From the NCBI GenBank assembly GCA_029563035.1, contig JAKQTP010000212.1, positions 124,001-188,000 of the forward strand: 64,000 nucleotides of DNA, read 5' to 3'. A model generated the notes under the pieces. That model did no database searches. It was not told the DNA's origin and worked only from the letters and a program-made list of their open reading frames with translations. The position numbers and the translations under genes are program-made. How positions within the stretch are numbered: the first letter of the stretch is position 1; every line of letters begins with the position of its first letter. This stretch comes from an archaeon (GTDB lineage Archaea; Iainarchaeota; Iainarchaeia; CSSED10-239). Shown piece after piece: positions 9,290 to 18,908 of the stretch.

Positions 9290-10597
9290 ATGAAAACAAT
9301 AAAAGATAGGTTATTTGTGTTATTTTTGTTATCTATTGCGATATTTATCTTTATTTTATTAATTAGTAGTTATTCTATTTTTGTTTTAATAATTGGAATG
9401 CTTGCACTTTATTTTGCAATATTGTTTTTACTTGTTTTTTTTATGTATCCTAAAACATCAAAAAGACAAAATATTCCGAAAGTATATCCAAATGTAGCAG
9501 TAGTAACTTATGCATTCAATAATTGGAAACCAATTGAAGAAACTATAAAAAATCTTTTAAAACTAAAATATCCTAAACCACTTGATATTTATGTAATTAC
9601 AGATGGTTCTTGTGATTTCCTTAAAAAATATCCAATAAAAATCATCACTATACCAAAAAAATACTTTAAAAACAGACTAAATGTAAAAGCAACAATAATG
9701 AATATCGGACTTAAAAAAATAAACACAGATTATTTCTTTTGTGTAGATGGTGACACCATCCCAAAACCAGATGCTCTAATGAAAATGATTCCTTTCTTAG
9801 AAGAAAAAGGAGTTGTTGTGGTAAATGGTTTTTTAGTCCCATCTAATAATGATAATCTAATATCAAAAATTCAAACTATAGAGTATAACTTTAGCTGGGG
9901 ACTATTTCAAAGAATCATGGGAGCAATGGATTCTATTTCTGTTGCTGTTGGAGGAATGTGCTTAATACAAAAAAAAGCATTTCATGAAGTTGGTGGATAT
10001 GATGAAAATAATGTTACAGAAGATAGAGAGTTAGTTTATAGACTAAGAGAAAAAGGATATAAATTTAGGTTCTCTGAAGAATCTAGGGGCTACACAGAAG
10101 TTCCAACCACACACAAACAGTTGATAAAACAAAGATTAAGATGGTATTATGGAGAGATAGATACTGCTACAAAACATAGAAAATTCTATCTAAATAAAAA
10201 ATATAATATGTATGGATTATTTATTTTGCCATATACTTTATTTATGCAAATTATATCTATTGCTATATTATTTAGATTAGTTCATTTTATTTATAAAAAA
10301 TATGTTGTTTTTTACTACCATCTTTTAGTTCAGATGATTAAACAATCATATTTTACAAAACTACCATTTATATTTCCAAATTATTTACCTTCAACAACGT
10401 TCTTTTGGCTGATTATTTTTGTAATATCTATGTTTTTGATATATGTGGGTTTTACACATAGTAAATTTAATTTAAAACCAAAATATTATTTTGCATTTTT
10501 TATATATCTGTTTTTTTATAATCTTTATTTAGGAGTTATATATTTAATTGCAATGATACAAAATATTATAGGTGATTTTAAATGGGAAAAGAGCTAA
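9290..10597 (+). CDS. Processive family-2 glycosyltransferase, membrane bound
   Basis: At 435 residues it has two N-terminal helices and then a GT-A domain with a DGS donor motif, DGDTIPKPD as the metal-binding DxD, an ED pair (NVTEDRELVYRL) as general base, and QRLRWYYGE (Q/RxxRW). Three to four C-terminal helices follow. This matches hyaluronan- or cellulose-synthase-like GT2 enzymes that polymerise and export glycans. The next gene overlaps it by 16 bp. The product is unknown. Confidence 0.85.
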   Translation: MKTIKDRLFVLFLLSIAIFIFILLISSYSIFVLIIGMLALYFAILFLLVFFMYPKTSKRQNIPKVYPNVAVVTYAFNNWKPIEETIKNLLKLKYPKPLDIYVITDGSCDFLKKYPIKIITIPKKYFKNRLNVKATIMNIGLKKINTDYFFCVDGDTIPKPDALMKMIPFLEEKGVVVVNGFLVPSNNDNLISKIQTIEYNFSWGLFQRIMGAMDSISVAVGGMCLIQKKAFHEVGGYDENNVTEDRELVYRLREKGYKFRFSEESRGYTEVPTTHKQLIKQRLRWYYGEIDTATKHRKFYLNKKYNMYGLFILPYTLFMQIISIAILFRLVHFIYKKYVVFYYHLLVQMIKQSYFTKLPFIFPNYLPSTTFFWLIIFVISMFLIYVGFTHSKFNLKPKYYFAFFIYLFFYNLYLGVIYLIAMIQNIIGDFKWEKS

Positions 10598-11265
10598 ACG
10601 AAAAATTTAATAAAAATATATTTATTGCAGCAATATTAATTGTTCTGATCGTATTTATTGTTGGATTTTTCACCATCACAATATATGATAATAAAAAAAG
10701 AACAGGGCTTATGGATGAATTTAATATACTTAACCAACAGACTGGATTAGATGAAATATATGAAATCTATTTAAAAGAAAATCCAGAGAAGAAATGTGAA
10801 ATATTAAAAAGCCAACTAAATTCTATGTTAAATACAAATAATAAATTATATATTAAACTTAAACAATATAATGAAAATGCAATAGTAAGCACAGACAATG
10901 TAATAAAATACCAATTTGTGATAACAAACATTAAATTATGGTTACAATACAATAAATTAAAGGATGAATGTGATTCAAACATCAATGTTATGCTTTATTT
11001 CTATCCAGAAATCTTTGAAGACACACCAAAAAAATCAGAATTAGACGCAAAAACAATAATCTTTGAAAACAAATTAAGAAGCATAATGACAAATTGCGAC
11101 TATTTGTCTATTGCTTTACCAGATAAAAGTGATATAGAAATTATAAACCTTATAAAACAGGAATATTCTATTATTGATTCGCCATCAGCTTTAATAAATG
11201 GCAAAGTTTATTATAATTTAGATTTAACAACTGACTTTTATGAAGAAATAAACTGTAAGGAATAA
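10582..11265 (+). CDS. Membrane-anchored protein of unknown function in glycan cluster
   Basis: The 227-residue protein has one N-terminal transmembrane helix (about 12-35). The outer part has cysteines near residues 72, 133, 172 and 224. The C-terminal stretch SPSALINGKVYY resembles the cis-proline strand of thioredoxin/DsbA folds, but there is no CxxC, so any redox role is speculative. Its overlap with the GT2 gene and 2-bp gap to the next one place it in the glycosylation operon. Confidence 0.5.
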   Translation: MGKELNEKFNKNIFIAAILIVLIVFIVGFFTITIYDNKKRTGLMDEFNILNQQTGLDEIYEIYLKENPEKKCEILKSQLNSMLNTNNKLYIKLKQYNENAIVSTDNVIKYQFVITNIKLWLQYNKLKDECDSNINVMLYFYPEIFEDTPKKSELDAKTIIFENKLRSIMTNCDYLSIALPDKSDIEIINLIKQEYSIIDSPSALINGKVYYNLDLTTDFYEEINCKE

Positions 11266-11267
11266 AT

Positions 11268-12008
11268 ATGAAAATACTAATAACAATACCATGCTATAAC
11301 GAAGGAAGAAAACTAGAAAAAAACATAACTAAACTTAATAACTTTCTTTCTAAAAACCTTAAAGAACCATACTTGATTGATATTGCAGACAATAACTCCA
11401 AAGACAACACTAAAGATATTGCAAAAAAACTAGAGAAGAAATATCCTACAGTAAAATATACTTTTGTCAAAGAACAAGGAAAAGGATTAGCTATCAAGTA
11501 TTCTTGGAATAATACCGGCAAAGACTATGATGTCTTGTCCTTTATGGATGCTGATCTTGCAACAGGAATAGATGCTTTCCCTGGAATGATAAAAAAGATA
11601 ACTAAAGATAACTATGATTTAGTCTACGGGAGTAGATATCATCCTAAATCTAACACCAAAAGGACCATTGGAAGATATATAATAAGCAAGGGCTATCTTT
11701 TTCTACAAAAGATAATACTAGGTACTTCTTTTACAGATACACAATGTGGCTTTAAAGCCATAAAGAAAAAAGCATATTTCCAGATAAAAGACCTTTTCTT
11801 GAAGAAAAGACTTTCTGGAGACAAGAACAATATGTTCTTTGATACTGAGCTTCTGGTTTTAGCAAAATACAAGGGACAAAAGATTATTGATTATCCTGTT
11901 ACTTGGAAAGAACAAAAAGAAACAAGCGTTAAGATCTTTAAGTACTCTATTCTTTTCTTAAGATATCTTTTCTATTTTAGAAAAGAAATAAAAAGAAAAA
12001 AAAACTAA
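11268..12008 (+). CDS. Dolichyl-phosphate glucose/mannose synthase-like GT2
   Basis: The 246 residues begin with the GT2 signature ITIPCYNEGRKLEKNI. DADLATG is the metal-binding motif, followed by GSRYHP and the family-typical DTQCGFKAIKK. No C-terminal transmembrane helices are present, as in the eukaryotic/archaeal soluble class. It should load glucose or mannose from a nucleotide sugar onto dolichyl phosphate, feeding the GT-C enzyme upstream. Its TAA stop overlaps the TAG stop of the convergent ATPase gene. Confidence 0.85.
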   Translation: MKILITIPCYNEGRKLEKNITKLNNFLSKNLKEPYLIDIADNNSKDNTKDIAKKLEKKYPTVKYTFVKEQGKGLAIKYSWNNTGKDYDVLSFMDADLATGIDAFPGMIKKITKDNYDLVYGSRYHPKSNTKRTIGRYIISKGYLFLQKIILGTSFTDTQCGFKAIKKKAYFQIKDLFLKKRLSGDKNNMFFDTELLVLAKYKGQKIIDYPVTWKEQKETSVKIFKYSILFLRYLFYFRKEIKRKKN

Positions 12009-14578
12009 TTTTTTGCTTTTGCTTTTTCTAAAAAATTTGTTATTGGGATAATGATAAAAGAAAACAAACTAAATGCCAAAACCATTAACCAATCTTTTAA
12101 AGATAAAGCCACAACATTAAAAGCATCTTGCATAAATGGATTGTATATTAAAAACACATGTAATGCCAAAACTAAAATAATGCTTACAATTAACATGTTG
12201 TTTGAGAATAGCTTCTTTAATTTAAAAGAACCTTCAGAATTACAAGCAAATGCAAAGATTAGTTCAAAGAAAACAATGCCTGTTAGTAATAAAGTCCTAG
12301 CATAAGATGGCTGACTAATATCAAAAGTATTGATACCCAAACTTGCATCAATATGAAGACCATAAGAAAACAAGATTATTTCCCCTATTATCTTAACAAC
12401 CAAAGCAACAATAATAAAAGTTGTAAAAGACTTAAAGGCATTACCATCTTGCTTGTTTGGCTTTCTTAACATTATATCTTTTGTTGCTGGTTTTCTACCT
12501 AGAGCAATTGCAGGCAAAGAGTCTGTTACAAGATTAATCCAAAGTATCTGTAATGCTAGTAAAGGTATAGGGAAAGCCAGAATTGCAAGTATTGCTACAA
12601 TAATTAATAAATCAAAATTTACTGCAAGCATATACTTGACAAACAACAAAATATTGTCATATATTCTCCTACCCTCCTTAATTGCAGAAATTATGCTTGA
12701 GTAATTGTCGTCTTTTAGGACAACATCAGCAACCTCTTTAGTGGCTTCTGTTCCTTTGATACCCATGGCTATGCCAATATCTGCTTTCTTTAAAGCAGGA
12801 GCATCATTAACGCCATCACCTGTTACTGCTACAACTTCTCCTGATTTTTGTAAAAGATCAACTATTCTGTATTTGTGATTTGGCTTTGCTCTTGCAAAGA
12901 TGTCTGTTTTATAGATTAATTCTGTTGCCTCTTTATCAGACATAGAATCCAAAACATTAGCAGAAACTGCTTGAGGATTTTTAAAACCTATTTTTTCTGC
13001 TATGGCTTTAGCAGTTAATGGATTATCGCCAGTTATAATCTTAGTAACAATCCCCGCTTTTCTTGCAATACTTAGTGCTTCTTTAATATCTGGTCGTGGC
13101 GGGTCCATCATTCCAACAATACCAACAAAAATAAAATTTTCTTCTTTTTTATCTTTAATATTCTTTATTGGCCTATAGGCAAAAGCTAATACCCTTAGAG
13201 CCTCACAAGAATATCTTTCTTCAAAATCCTTAAATTTTTTAATGTCTCTTTCAGTTATATTTCTTACTTTGCCTTTTTCTAAAACCCTATCACATTTGTT
13301 TATGACTTCTTCAAATGCGCCTTTTGTAAAAATCTCATAACTTCCTTCTATCTCATGAATCGTTGACATCATTTGTCTTTGAGAAGAAAAAGGGATCTCA
13401 TCTATAAATTTGTAATTGTTTGTTATTTGGGCTTTTTTTGCTAGTATCTTTAAAGCAATCTCTGTAGGGTCTCCAAAGATTTGTTTTTCAATTTCTGCAT
13501 TGTTACAGTTGTTTGCAATATCTATGAGCTTATGTGCATCAATATTATCAATTTCTTCTATATCTGTAGAGTGATAACCAGAACTTAATATTTCTTTTTC
13601 ATAATTGAAAGTATAAACTTTCTCAACATTCATTTCATTTAAAGTAAGAGTGCCTGTCTTGTCTGAGCAAATAACTGTTGTTGCACCAAGTGTTTCTATT
13701 GAACTTAATTTCTTAACAATTGCGTTCTTTTTAAACATTAATTGCACGCCACTTGCTAAAGTAAGAGTCATAACTATTGGTAAGCCCTCAGGTATTGCTG
13801 AAATTGCAAGAGAAACAGAAATTAAAAAAATAGCTAATACTCCTTCTCCTCTTAACAGCCCCAAAACAAAAATAATCACAAAACTTACTATAAGGATATA
13901 TATTAAAATCTTAGATAGCTTATCTATCTGAACAGAAAGATGAGTCTTTACATTTTCTTCTTTTGAAACAAGATTTACAATCTTTCCAAACTCTGTGTTT
14001 ATTCCTGTTTTTTCAACAATTGCTAGACCTTTGCCACTCGCTATTGTGGTTCCAGAAAATAATTTGTTTTTACCTTCCTCTTTACTTGTAATATCTTTTG
14101 AAACAGGAACGCTTTCTCCACTTAAGACCGACTCATCAACAACTAAAGAATAATTTTCAAGAATTTTTAGGTCTGCAGGAACCTTATCACCCTCATACAC
14201 ATAAACTATATCTCCTGGAACCAAGTCTTCAGAATTAATTTCTTGTTTTTTACCATCTCTAAGAACAAGAGTTGTTTTTACTAGCATTTTCTTTAAAGAA
14301 TCAACAGCTCTGTCTGCTTTATATTCTTGAGCAAAACCTATTAGGCCATTAACCACTATAATAATAAGAACCAAAACAAACTCTAGGGTATCTCCCATAA
14401 ACAAAAAAATAAAAGCACATATCAAAAGAATAATAATAATTAATGATGTAAACTGGGAAATGAGTATCTTAAGAACTGTATTTTCTTTTTTAACCTCTAT
14501 TTTATTATGCCCATATTTTTTAATAAGAAGCTCTGCTTCTGAAGTGGTCAAGCCATTATTTATATTTGTTTGTTGCAT
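12005..14578 (-). CDS. P-type cation ATPase, SERCA/PMCA-like (P2)
   Basis: At 857 residues all P-type landmarks are present: actuator SGES (153-156), M4 PEGLP (263-267), phosphorylation site SDKTGTLT (Asp306), and hinge TGDGVNDAP. M6 has NLVTDSLPA, matching the SERCA Ca2+ ligands N, T and D. In M5 the SERCA Glu771 position appears to be hydrophobic (NFDLL), as in PMCA pumps, so one Ca2+ per cycle is likely. It exports Ca2+ or a related cation. It is a single gene, convergent with the glycosylation operon. Confidence 0.88.
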   Translation of the reverse strand: MQQTNINNGLTTSEAELLIKKYGHNKIEVKKENTVLKILISQFTSLIIIILLICAFIFLFMGDTLEFVLVLIIIVVNGLIGFAQEYKADRAVDSLKKMLVKTTLVLRDGKKQEINSEDLVPGDIVYVYEGDKVPADLKILENYSLVVDESVLSGESVPVSKDITSKEEGKNKLFSGTTIASGKGLAIVEKTGINTEFGKIVNLVSKEENVKTHLSVQIDKLSKILIYILIVSFVIIFVLGLLRGEGVLAIFLISVSLAISAIPEGLPIVMTLTLASGVQLMFKKNAIVKKLSSIETLGATTVICSDKTGTLTLNEMNVEKVYTFNYEKEILSSGYHSTDIEEIDNIDAHKLIDIANNCNNAEIEKQIFGDPTEIALKILAKKAQITNNYKFIDEIPFSSQRQMMSTIHEIEGSYEIFTKGAFEEVINKCDRVLEKGKVRNITERDIKKFKDFEERYSCEALRVLAFAYRPIKNIKDKKEENFIFVGIVGMMDPPRPDIKEALSIARKAGIVTKIITGDNPLTAKAIAEKIGFKNPQAVSANVLDSMSDKEATELIYKTDIFARAKPNHKYRIVDLLQKSGEVVAVTGDGVNDAPALKKADIGIAMGIKGTEATKEVADVVLKDDNYSSIISAIKEGRRIYDNILLFVKYMLAVNFDLLIIVAILAILAFPIPLLALQILWINLVTDSLPAIALGRKPATKDIMLRKPNKQDGNAFKSFTTFIIVALVVKIIGEIILFSYGLHIDASLGINTFDISQPSYARTLLLTGIVFFELIFAFACNSEGSFKLKKLFSNNMLIVSIILVLALHVFLIYNPFMQDAFNVVALSLKDWLMVLAFSLFSFIIIPITNFLEKAKAKN

Positions 14579-14644
14579 AATATTAAATATATTTTAGATT
14601 GTTTTATAAATATTATCTAAGAATTATATATAGGAGGTTTTTAG

Positions 14645-15271
14645 ATGATAAAACTAATAATATTTGATTTGTGGAAAACTTTAGCATACAGAGATGTAAA
14701 TTATAGTAGTACTACAAAAATGCTTGAAGTTACAAAAGCGGATATCCCTAAAGATAAATTTGTAAAAATGTTTGAAGAATCATTACAAACTAAAAGATGG
14801 AGAAAAGAATATCTTGCATATAAGTTGCTTTGTAAGAACATGGGACTTAAGACAACAAAAGAAAATATAGAATTATTAATGAAAATTAGAAAAGATGCTG
14901 AAAAGAAAACTAAGTTATATGATCACAGCATAAAATTATTAAAACAACTTAGAGAGCAAGGGTATAAAACTGCATTAATATCTAACGCTAGTGTTTTTGC
15001 AATAAAGGAAATTAAAAAAACTAAGCTTTTAGATTATATTGATTATCCTATATTCTCGTTTAATGTTGGAGTCATTAAACCAAATAAAAAGATATATCTG
15101 GAAGCACTAAAAACAGCTAAATGTAAGCCACAAGAAGCATTAATGATTGGAGACAAACTTATTGATGATGTGTTACCTCCAAGAAAATTAGGAATGAATG
15201 CTTTACATTATAAAGGGAACTACGAAGAACTTAAAAAAGGGCTAAAGAAATTTAAGATAATTGTAAAATAA
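14645..15271 (+). CDS. HAD-superfamily hydrolase
   Basis: At 208 residues: motif I FDLWKTL (nucleophile Asp8; the +2 residue is Trp, not Asp), motif II ISNAS, motif III Lys in IKPNKKIY, and motif IV GDKLIDDV. A helical cap lies between motifs I and II. A strong AGGAGGT precedes ATG by 7 nt. It is a probable small-molecule phosphatase or dehalogenase-type enzyme with unknown substrate. Confidence 0.8.
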   Translation: MIKLIIFDLWKTLAYRDVNYSSTTKMLEVTKADIPKDKFVKMFEESLQTKRWRKEYLAYKLLCKNMGLKTTKENIELLMKIRKDAEKKTKLYDHSIKLLKQLREQGYKTALISNASVFAIKEIKKTKLLDYIDYPIFSFNVGVIKPNKKIYLEALKTAKCKPQEALMIGDKLIDDVLPPRKLGMNALHYKGNYEELKKGLKKFKIIVK

Positions 15272-15273
15272 TC

Positions 15274-15837
15274 CTAATAATCATGACCTGGGCAAAGAAT
15301 TTCAAAATCTAGATCTGCCAACATATCTAAGGACTTTTCCATTTTCTTTGGCTCTGAACTTGGAAGATCTACTCTGCCATGACCATCATAGAAAAGAGTG
15401 TCTCCTGAGTAAAGTATCTTCTTTGCAGAATCAAAAATACATATAGAACCACAAGTGTGTCCTGGTGTGTGGAGTATCTGATATCTTTTTGGAAGCTTAA
15501 GTCTTGCTACACTAATTAACTTTGGAGTGAATTTTTTGACAATTACTGGATTTAGAATTGCACCCTCTTTATTCTTCTCTAAGAATTTAATTTCGTCTTT
15601 GTGAGCATAAAATTTTGCTTTTGGGAACAGATTAAAGTTTCCAATGTGGTCATAGTGAAGATGAGTAAAGACAACTGTCTTTATTGTTGCAGGATCTACA
15701 ATACTAGTCAATTCTCTTTCAATCATTGCTCTTTCCAAGTAATTTCCTGCATCTATGACTAGATTTAGGGGTTTTATGTAATACATGTTAGAATCACATG
15801 CAATCTTATATACTTCATCATTTATTTTTTGTAACAT
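15274..15837 (-). CDS. Metallo-beta-lactamase-fold hydrolase (glyoxalase II-like)
   Basis: About 187 residues carry the metal ligands HLHYDH, HTPGHTCGS, SGDTLF and a final CPGHDY. This is a compact binuclear-metal MBL hydrolase like glyoxalase II. ATG 15837 is chosen because AAGGAGC lies about 8 nt upstream; a longer frame to TTG 15873 would run into the GluRS gene. It follows GluRS in the same direction. Confidence 0.8.
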   Translation of the reverse strand: MLQKINDEVYKIACDSNMYYIKPLNLVIDAGNYLERAMIERELTSIVDPATIKTVVFTHLHYDHIGNFNLFPKAKFYAHKDEIKFLEKNKEGAILNPVIVKKFTPKLISVARLKLPKRYQILHTPGHTCGSICIFDSAKKILYSGDTLFYDGHGRVDLPSSEPKKMEKSLDMLADLDFEILCPGHDY

Positions 15838-15857
15838 TTTATATTGCTCCTTTTTAA

Positions 15858-17558
15858 TTAATGTGTAAACCAAAAATTAAATATTTTGTTTCCGTTTTCT
15901 GTTTTTATGGAATCTAATCTGCAAAAACCAAATCTTTCAAACTGAATAATATCTCCAACCTTTATAGTTTCTATGTTTTTCTCTGCTAGGCCTCTTATAA
16001 GCTTATGGTCAGGGAAAAAAATGGTTGCTTGAATTGTTTGAGTATTATCTTTTGGAAGATAATGTATTATCTTCTTTTCTCCAGAAAAGTTCTTGAAAGA
16101 CAAATAATCCTCTGAGTGGAATTTGCCAGTCTTTGTTTTTGCATCATAGATAAAATTAATATTGTCCATTAACCTTACAAGAATTTTGTCTTTAAAAGAA
16201 TCTATATCTTCTTTTTCAAGAAGATACAAGCCATTTGTTTTAAAATCTCTTTTGCCAAGAGAAAGAGCAGGGTGCATCTCTAAGAAAAATGTTCTTTCCT
16301 TGTCGCCTTCTATCTTTATCTCTACTGGCTCTTTAATAAAGAAAAATCTCTTAGAGGAATCATTTAATATTCTTTTATTATATTTGATTAAGGTATCCCA
16401 TGTTAAAGTTGAGCCTGCTGCTTTTGTTATTCCACTTTCAACAACTAATTGCTTTATGGCCTCAGGAGTAAAGCCTCTCCTCTTTAATGCCCTTAAGGTT
16501 GGAAGAGATGGATCGTCCCAGCCTATCAGTTCTCCTGAATTTACTTTTTCCCTTATTACTCTGCCACTTGATTCCATGCCTTCTAGATTAAATCTTGAAA
16601 ATTCATAAGTATAAGTGTCATAAAGACCTAAAATGTTTCTAATATAATGATGAAGCTCACTAGCCATCTCAAACTCAACTGTTCTAAATCTATGAGTAAT
16701 ATTGAAATAACCGTCCATAATTGGATTTTGGAAATCATACATTGGATAAATATTGTATTTGTTTCCTATTCTCGGGTGTGGCTTATCTATTCTTCTAAAT
16801 ATTGTTGGGTCTCTCATCCTTGTGTTTTTATGAGACATATCTATCTTTAGGCGAAGAACTGCTTTGCCTTCTGAATAACTTGGTAGTTCTTTCCAGTATT
16901 TTAGGTTTTCAGCAATTGTGTGATTTCTACAAGCACACTCCTCTTTTTTATTTCTTTTTTCACTTGTAACTTCTGCTGAACAAAAGCACATGTATGCCTT
17001 GTCTTCTTTTATAAGCTTCTCAGCATAAGAAACAAAAAGGTCAATGTAATCAGAAGCATACTGAACGCCATCCCATTTAACACCTAGCCAGCCAATATCT
17101 TCAAGCATGATATCATAAAACTCAGGTAAAACATTTTCTGGGTTTGTGTCTTCAAATCTTAAGTAAAATTTGCCATTGTATTTTTCAGATAAGAGATAAT
17201 TTAATAGAATTGCTTTTGCATGACCTATATGATAATATTTCTCTGGGCTCGGAGGAAAAGCACTAATTACTTTATCTCCTTTTTTGATGTTTAAAAATGC
17301 AAAAATGTCTCTTTCTACCTTGTCTTTTTTTTCAAAAAAGTCAGGGTTTAATTTTTCAAGCTCTTGCTTTTGTTTCTCTAAATCTAAAGAGTTGATTTCG
17401 GCAACAAGATTGTCCAAGATTTCGTGCAATTCTTTTTGCTTTGTTTTATATTCTGGAATGTTTGCAAGCACACTACCAAATACAAACTTCTTATTTGCCT
17501 TGCCCTTATATTTAACAGCATTCTCTAAAACTAACTGTCTTATGTTATTATTTGACAT
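15858..17558 (-). CDS. gltX: Glutamyl-tRNA synthetase, archaeal type
   Basis: At 566 residues it attaches glutamate to tRNA-Glu (and perhaps tRNA-Gln). The class I HIGH-type motif is FPPSPEKYYHIGHAK. The archaeal/eukaryotic GlnRS-like C-terminal beta-barrel is present (GDIIQFERFGFCRLD). WDDPSLPTLRALKRRGF is characteristic of the family. The KMSKS-equivalent loop reads MESSGRVIR, so the usual catalytic lysine is replaced. It is followed by MBL and preceded by TyrRS with a 14-bp gap. Confidence 0.92.
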   Translation of the reverse strand: MSNNNIRQLVLENAVKYKGKANKKFVFGSVLANIPEYKTKQKELHEILDNLVAEINSLDLEKQKQELEKLNPDFFEKKDKVERDIFAFLNIKKGDKVISAFPPSPEKYYHIGHAKAILLNYLLSEKYNGKFYLRFEDTNPENVLPEFYDIMLEDIGWLGVKWDGVQYASDYIDLFVSYAEKLIKEDKAYMCFCSAEVTSEKRNKKEECACRNHTIAENLKYWKELPSYSEGKAVLRLKIDMSHKNTRMRDPTIFRRIDKPHPRIGNKYNIYPMYDFQNPIMDGYFNITHRFRTVEFEMASELHHYIRNILGLYDTYTYEFSRFNLEGMESSGRVIREKVNSGELIGWDDPSLPTLRALKRRGFTPEAIKQLVVESGITKAAGSTLTWDTLIKYNKRILNDSSKRFFFIKEPVEIKIEGDKERTFFLEMHPALSLGKRDFKTNGLYLLEKEDIDSFKDKILVRLMDNINFIYDAKTKTGKFHSEDYLSFKNFSGEKKIIHYLPKDNTQTIQATIFFPDHKLIRGLAEKNIETIKVGDIIQFERFGFCRLDSIKTENGNKIFNFWFTH

Positions 17559-17572
17559 ATTTATCAGGTTAT

Positions 17573-18598
17573 TTACGGGTACGCTTCTTTAATCAATTGC
17601 TCTTTTCCTTTCATTTTCTCTCTAATTGGAGAGAGTAGTTTGTCTATTTCAATTGCTACACCATCCTTCAAATCCATTGGATGAAGTTGCTTTGAAACAA
17701 ATGCTTTTTCTAATTCATCGGCGGTTTTAAATTTTAATGGACCACCCCACTTCTCTGGTCTATTAATTATGAAATCTTCGTTATTGTCTTGCTTCTGAGT
17801 CATAATTATGGTTTTTGCAAAATCCATTATACCATTATTAGAATCACCCTCTGGACAATATGCAGATTTTAATTTATCTTGGATTGTTTTTAGATCATCA
17901 AGCAAATCAATCTTTGAATTTTGAACAGAAGAAGACATTTTTCCATCTTGTGTTAAGGCTTTCATTAATGGAAACATCACCTCTATTCTTGATTGATATC
18001 CAAGTTTAGGTAAAAACTCTCTTGCAAGGACCATAATCTTTCTTTGATCCACTCCACCTAGCTGAGCATCAACACCTAGATATTGCTCATCAAGTGCCTG
18101 CAATAATGGATATAACAATCCAGATAACATTGGATTATCTCCCATCTTTACAACATCGCTTGCAGCCTTTGTTGAATTTCTAACAGATACATAACTCGAC
18201 ATTTTGTATAAATCCATTATATATTCTTTATTTAATTGATAACTTGATCCTTTTATTATTTCTATATTGCCTTTTATGCCACCTAATGATTCAATCATTG
18301 ATGGAATTACAATATTATAATATTCGCATCTTTTATTTAATAATTCCCAAGGTGTATTATCTAAAGCCCCATGAATATCAGCAATTAAAACCTTGATTTT
18401 AAATCCTGCTTTTGAAAAATCAGCAAGTTTTTGTGCCCAACAGAAATAACCTATGTGTGGTCTTCCGGTTGTCGCTGTTCCGATATATATACTTGGATTT
18501 TGTTTTGTTCTTAAAATATTAAGAAGCTCTTCTTCAGTTAATATCTCCGAAGTGTTTCTTTTGATTAATTCTAATTTTTCTTCTATTGTTAGTGTCAT
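17573..18598 (-). CDS. tyrS: Tyrosyl-tRNA synthetase, archaeal type
   Basis: At 341 residues: class I motif GRPHIGYF (HIGH-like), tyrosine-pocket YIGTATTG and VLIADIHGALD, and the intact KMSKS-type loop DGKMSSS. The anticodon-recognition domain is compact, as in archaeal and eukaryotic TyrRS, and the bacterial S4 domain is absent. It lies 14 bp upstream of gltX and is probably co-transcribed with it. Confidence 0.93.
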   Translation of the reverse strand: MTLTIEEKLELIKRNTSEILTEEELLNILRTKQNPSIYIGTATTGRPHIGYFCWAQKLADFSKAGFKIKVLIADIHGALDNTPWELLNKRCEYYNIVIPSMIESLGGIKGNIEIIKGSSYQLNKEYIMDLYKMSSYVSVRNSTKAASDVVKMGDNPMLSGLLYPLLQALDEQYLGVDAQLGGVDQRKIMVLAREFLPKLGYQSRIEVMFPLMKALTQDGKMSSSVQNSKIDLLDDLKTIQDKLKSAYCPEGDSNNGIMDFAKTIIMTQKQDNNEDFIINRPEKWGGPLKFKTADELEKAFVSKQLHPMDLKDGVAIEIDKLLSPIREKMKGKEQLIKEAYP

Positions 18599-18627
18599 AA
18601 TTAACCATTTTTGATTTGTATTAATTT

Positions 18628-18870
18628 TTAAAATCTATATTCTTCAAAAAATAATTTTATTAAATATATTACAGCAAATGCAAATATTAATTTTAAAACA
18701 AATGCCCATAATGTTAATATGGTAAAAGAGTTCATCACAGAAATAAAACCAATGATTGCAATTACTAGAATCGCATAGATAAATATTGTTGAAAAGGTGT
18801 GTGTTTTAAAGTAACGACAAGTAAATATTTCTGTATACCAAGAAAGTGGTTTTGATTCGCTTAATTGCAT
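18628..18870 (-). CDS. Small two-helix membrane protein
   Basis: The 80-residue protein has a soluble N-terminus (about 25 residues) and two transmembrane helices (about 28-48 and 52-72) with a short charged tail. No family is recognised. It precedes tyrS in the same direction. An AT-rich promoter-like stretch sits directly before its ATG, so it may be leaderless. Confidence 0.6.
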   Translation of the reverse strand: MQLSESKPLSWYTEIFTCRYFKTHTFSTIFIYAILVIAIIGFISVMNSFTILTLWAFVLKLIFAFAVIYLIKLFFEEYRF

Positions 18871-18908
18871 ATATAATATAAGTTAGATTATATATAAAAA
18901 TAGGTTGT

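Noticed and set aside
12051..13931. Several plus-strand open frames opposite the P-type ATPase gene
   Set aside because: They are antisense shadows of a clearly conserved gene and show no conserved motifs.
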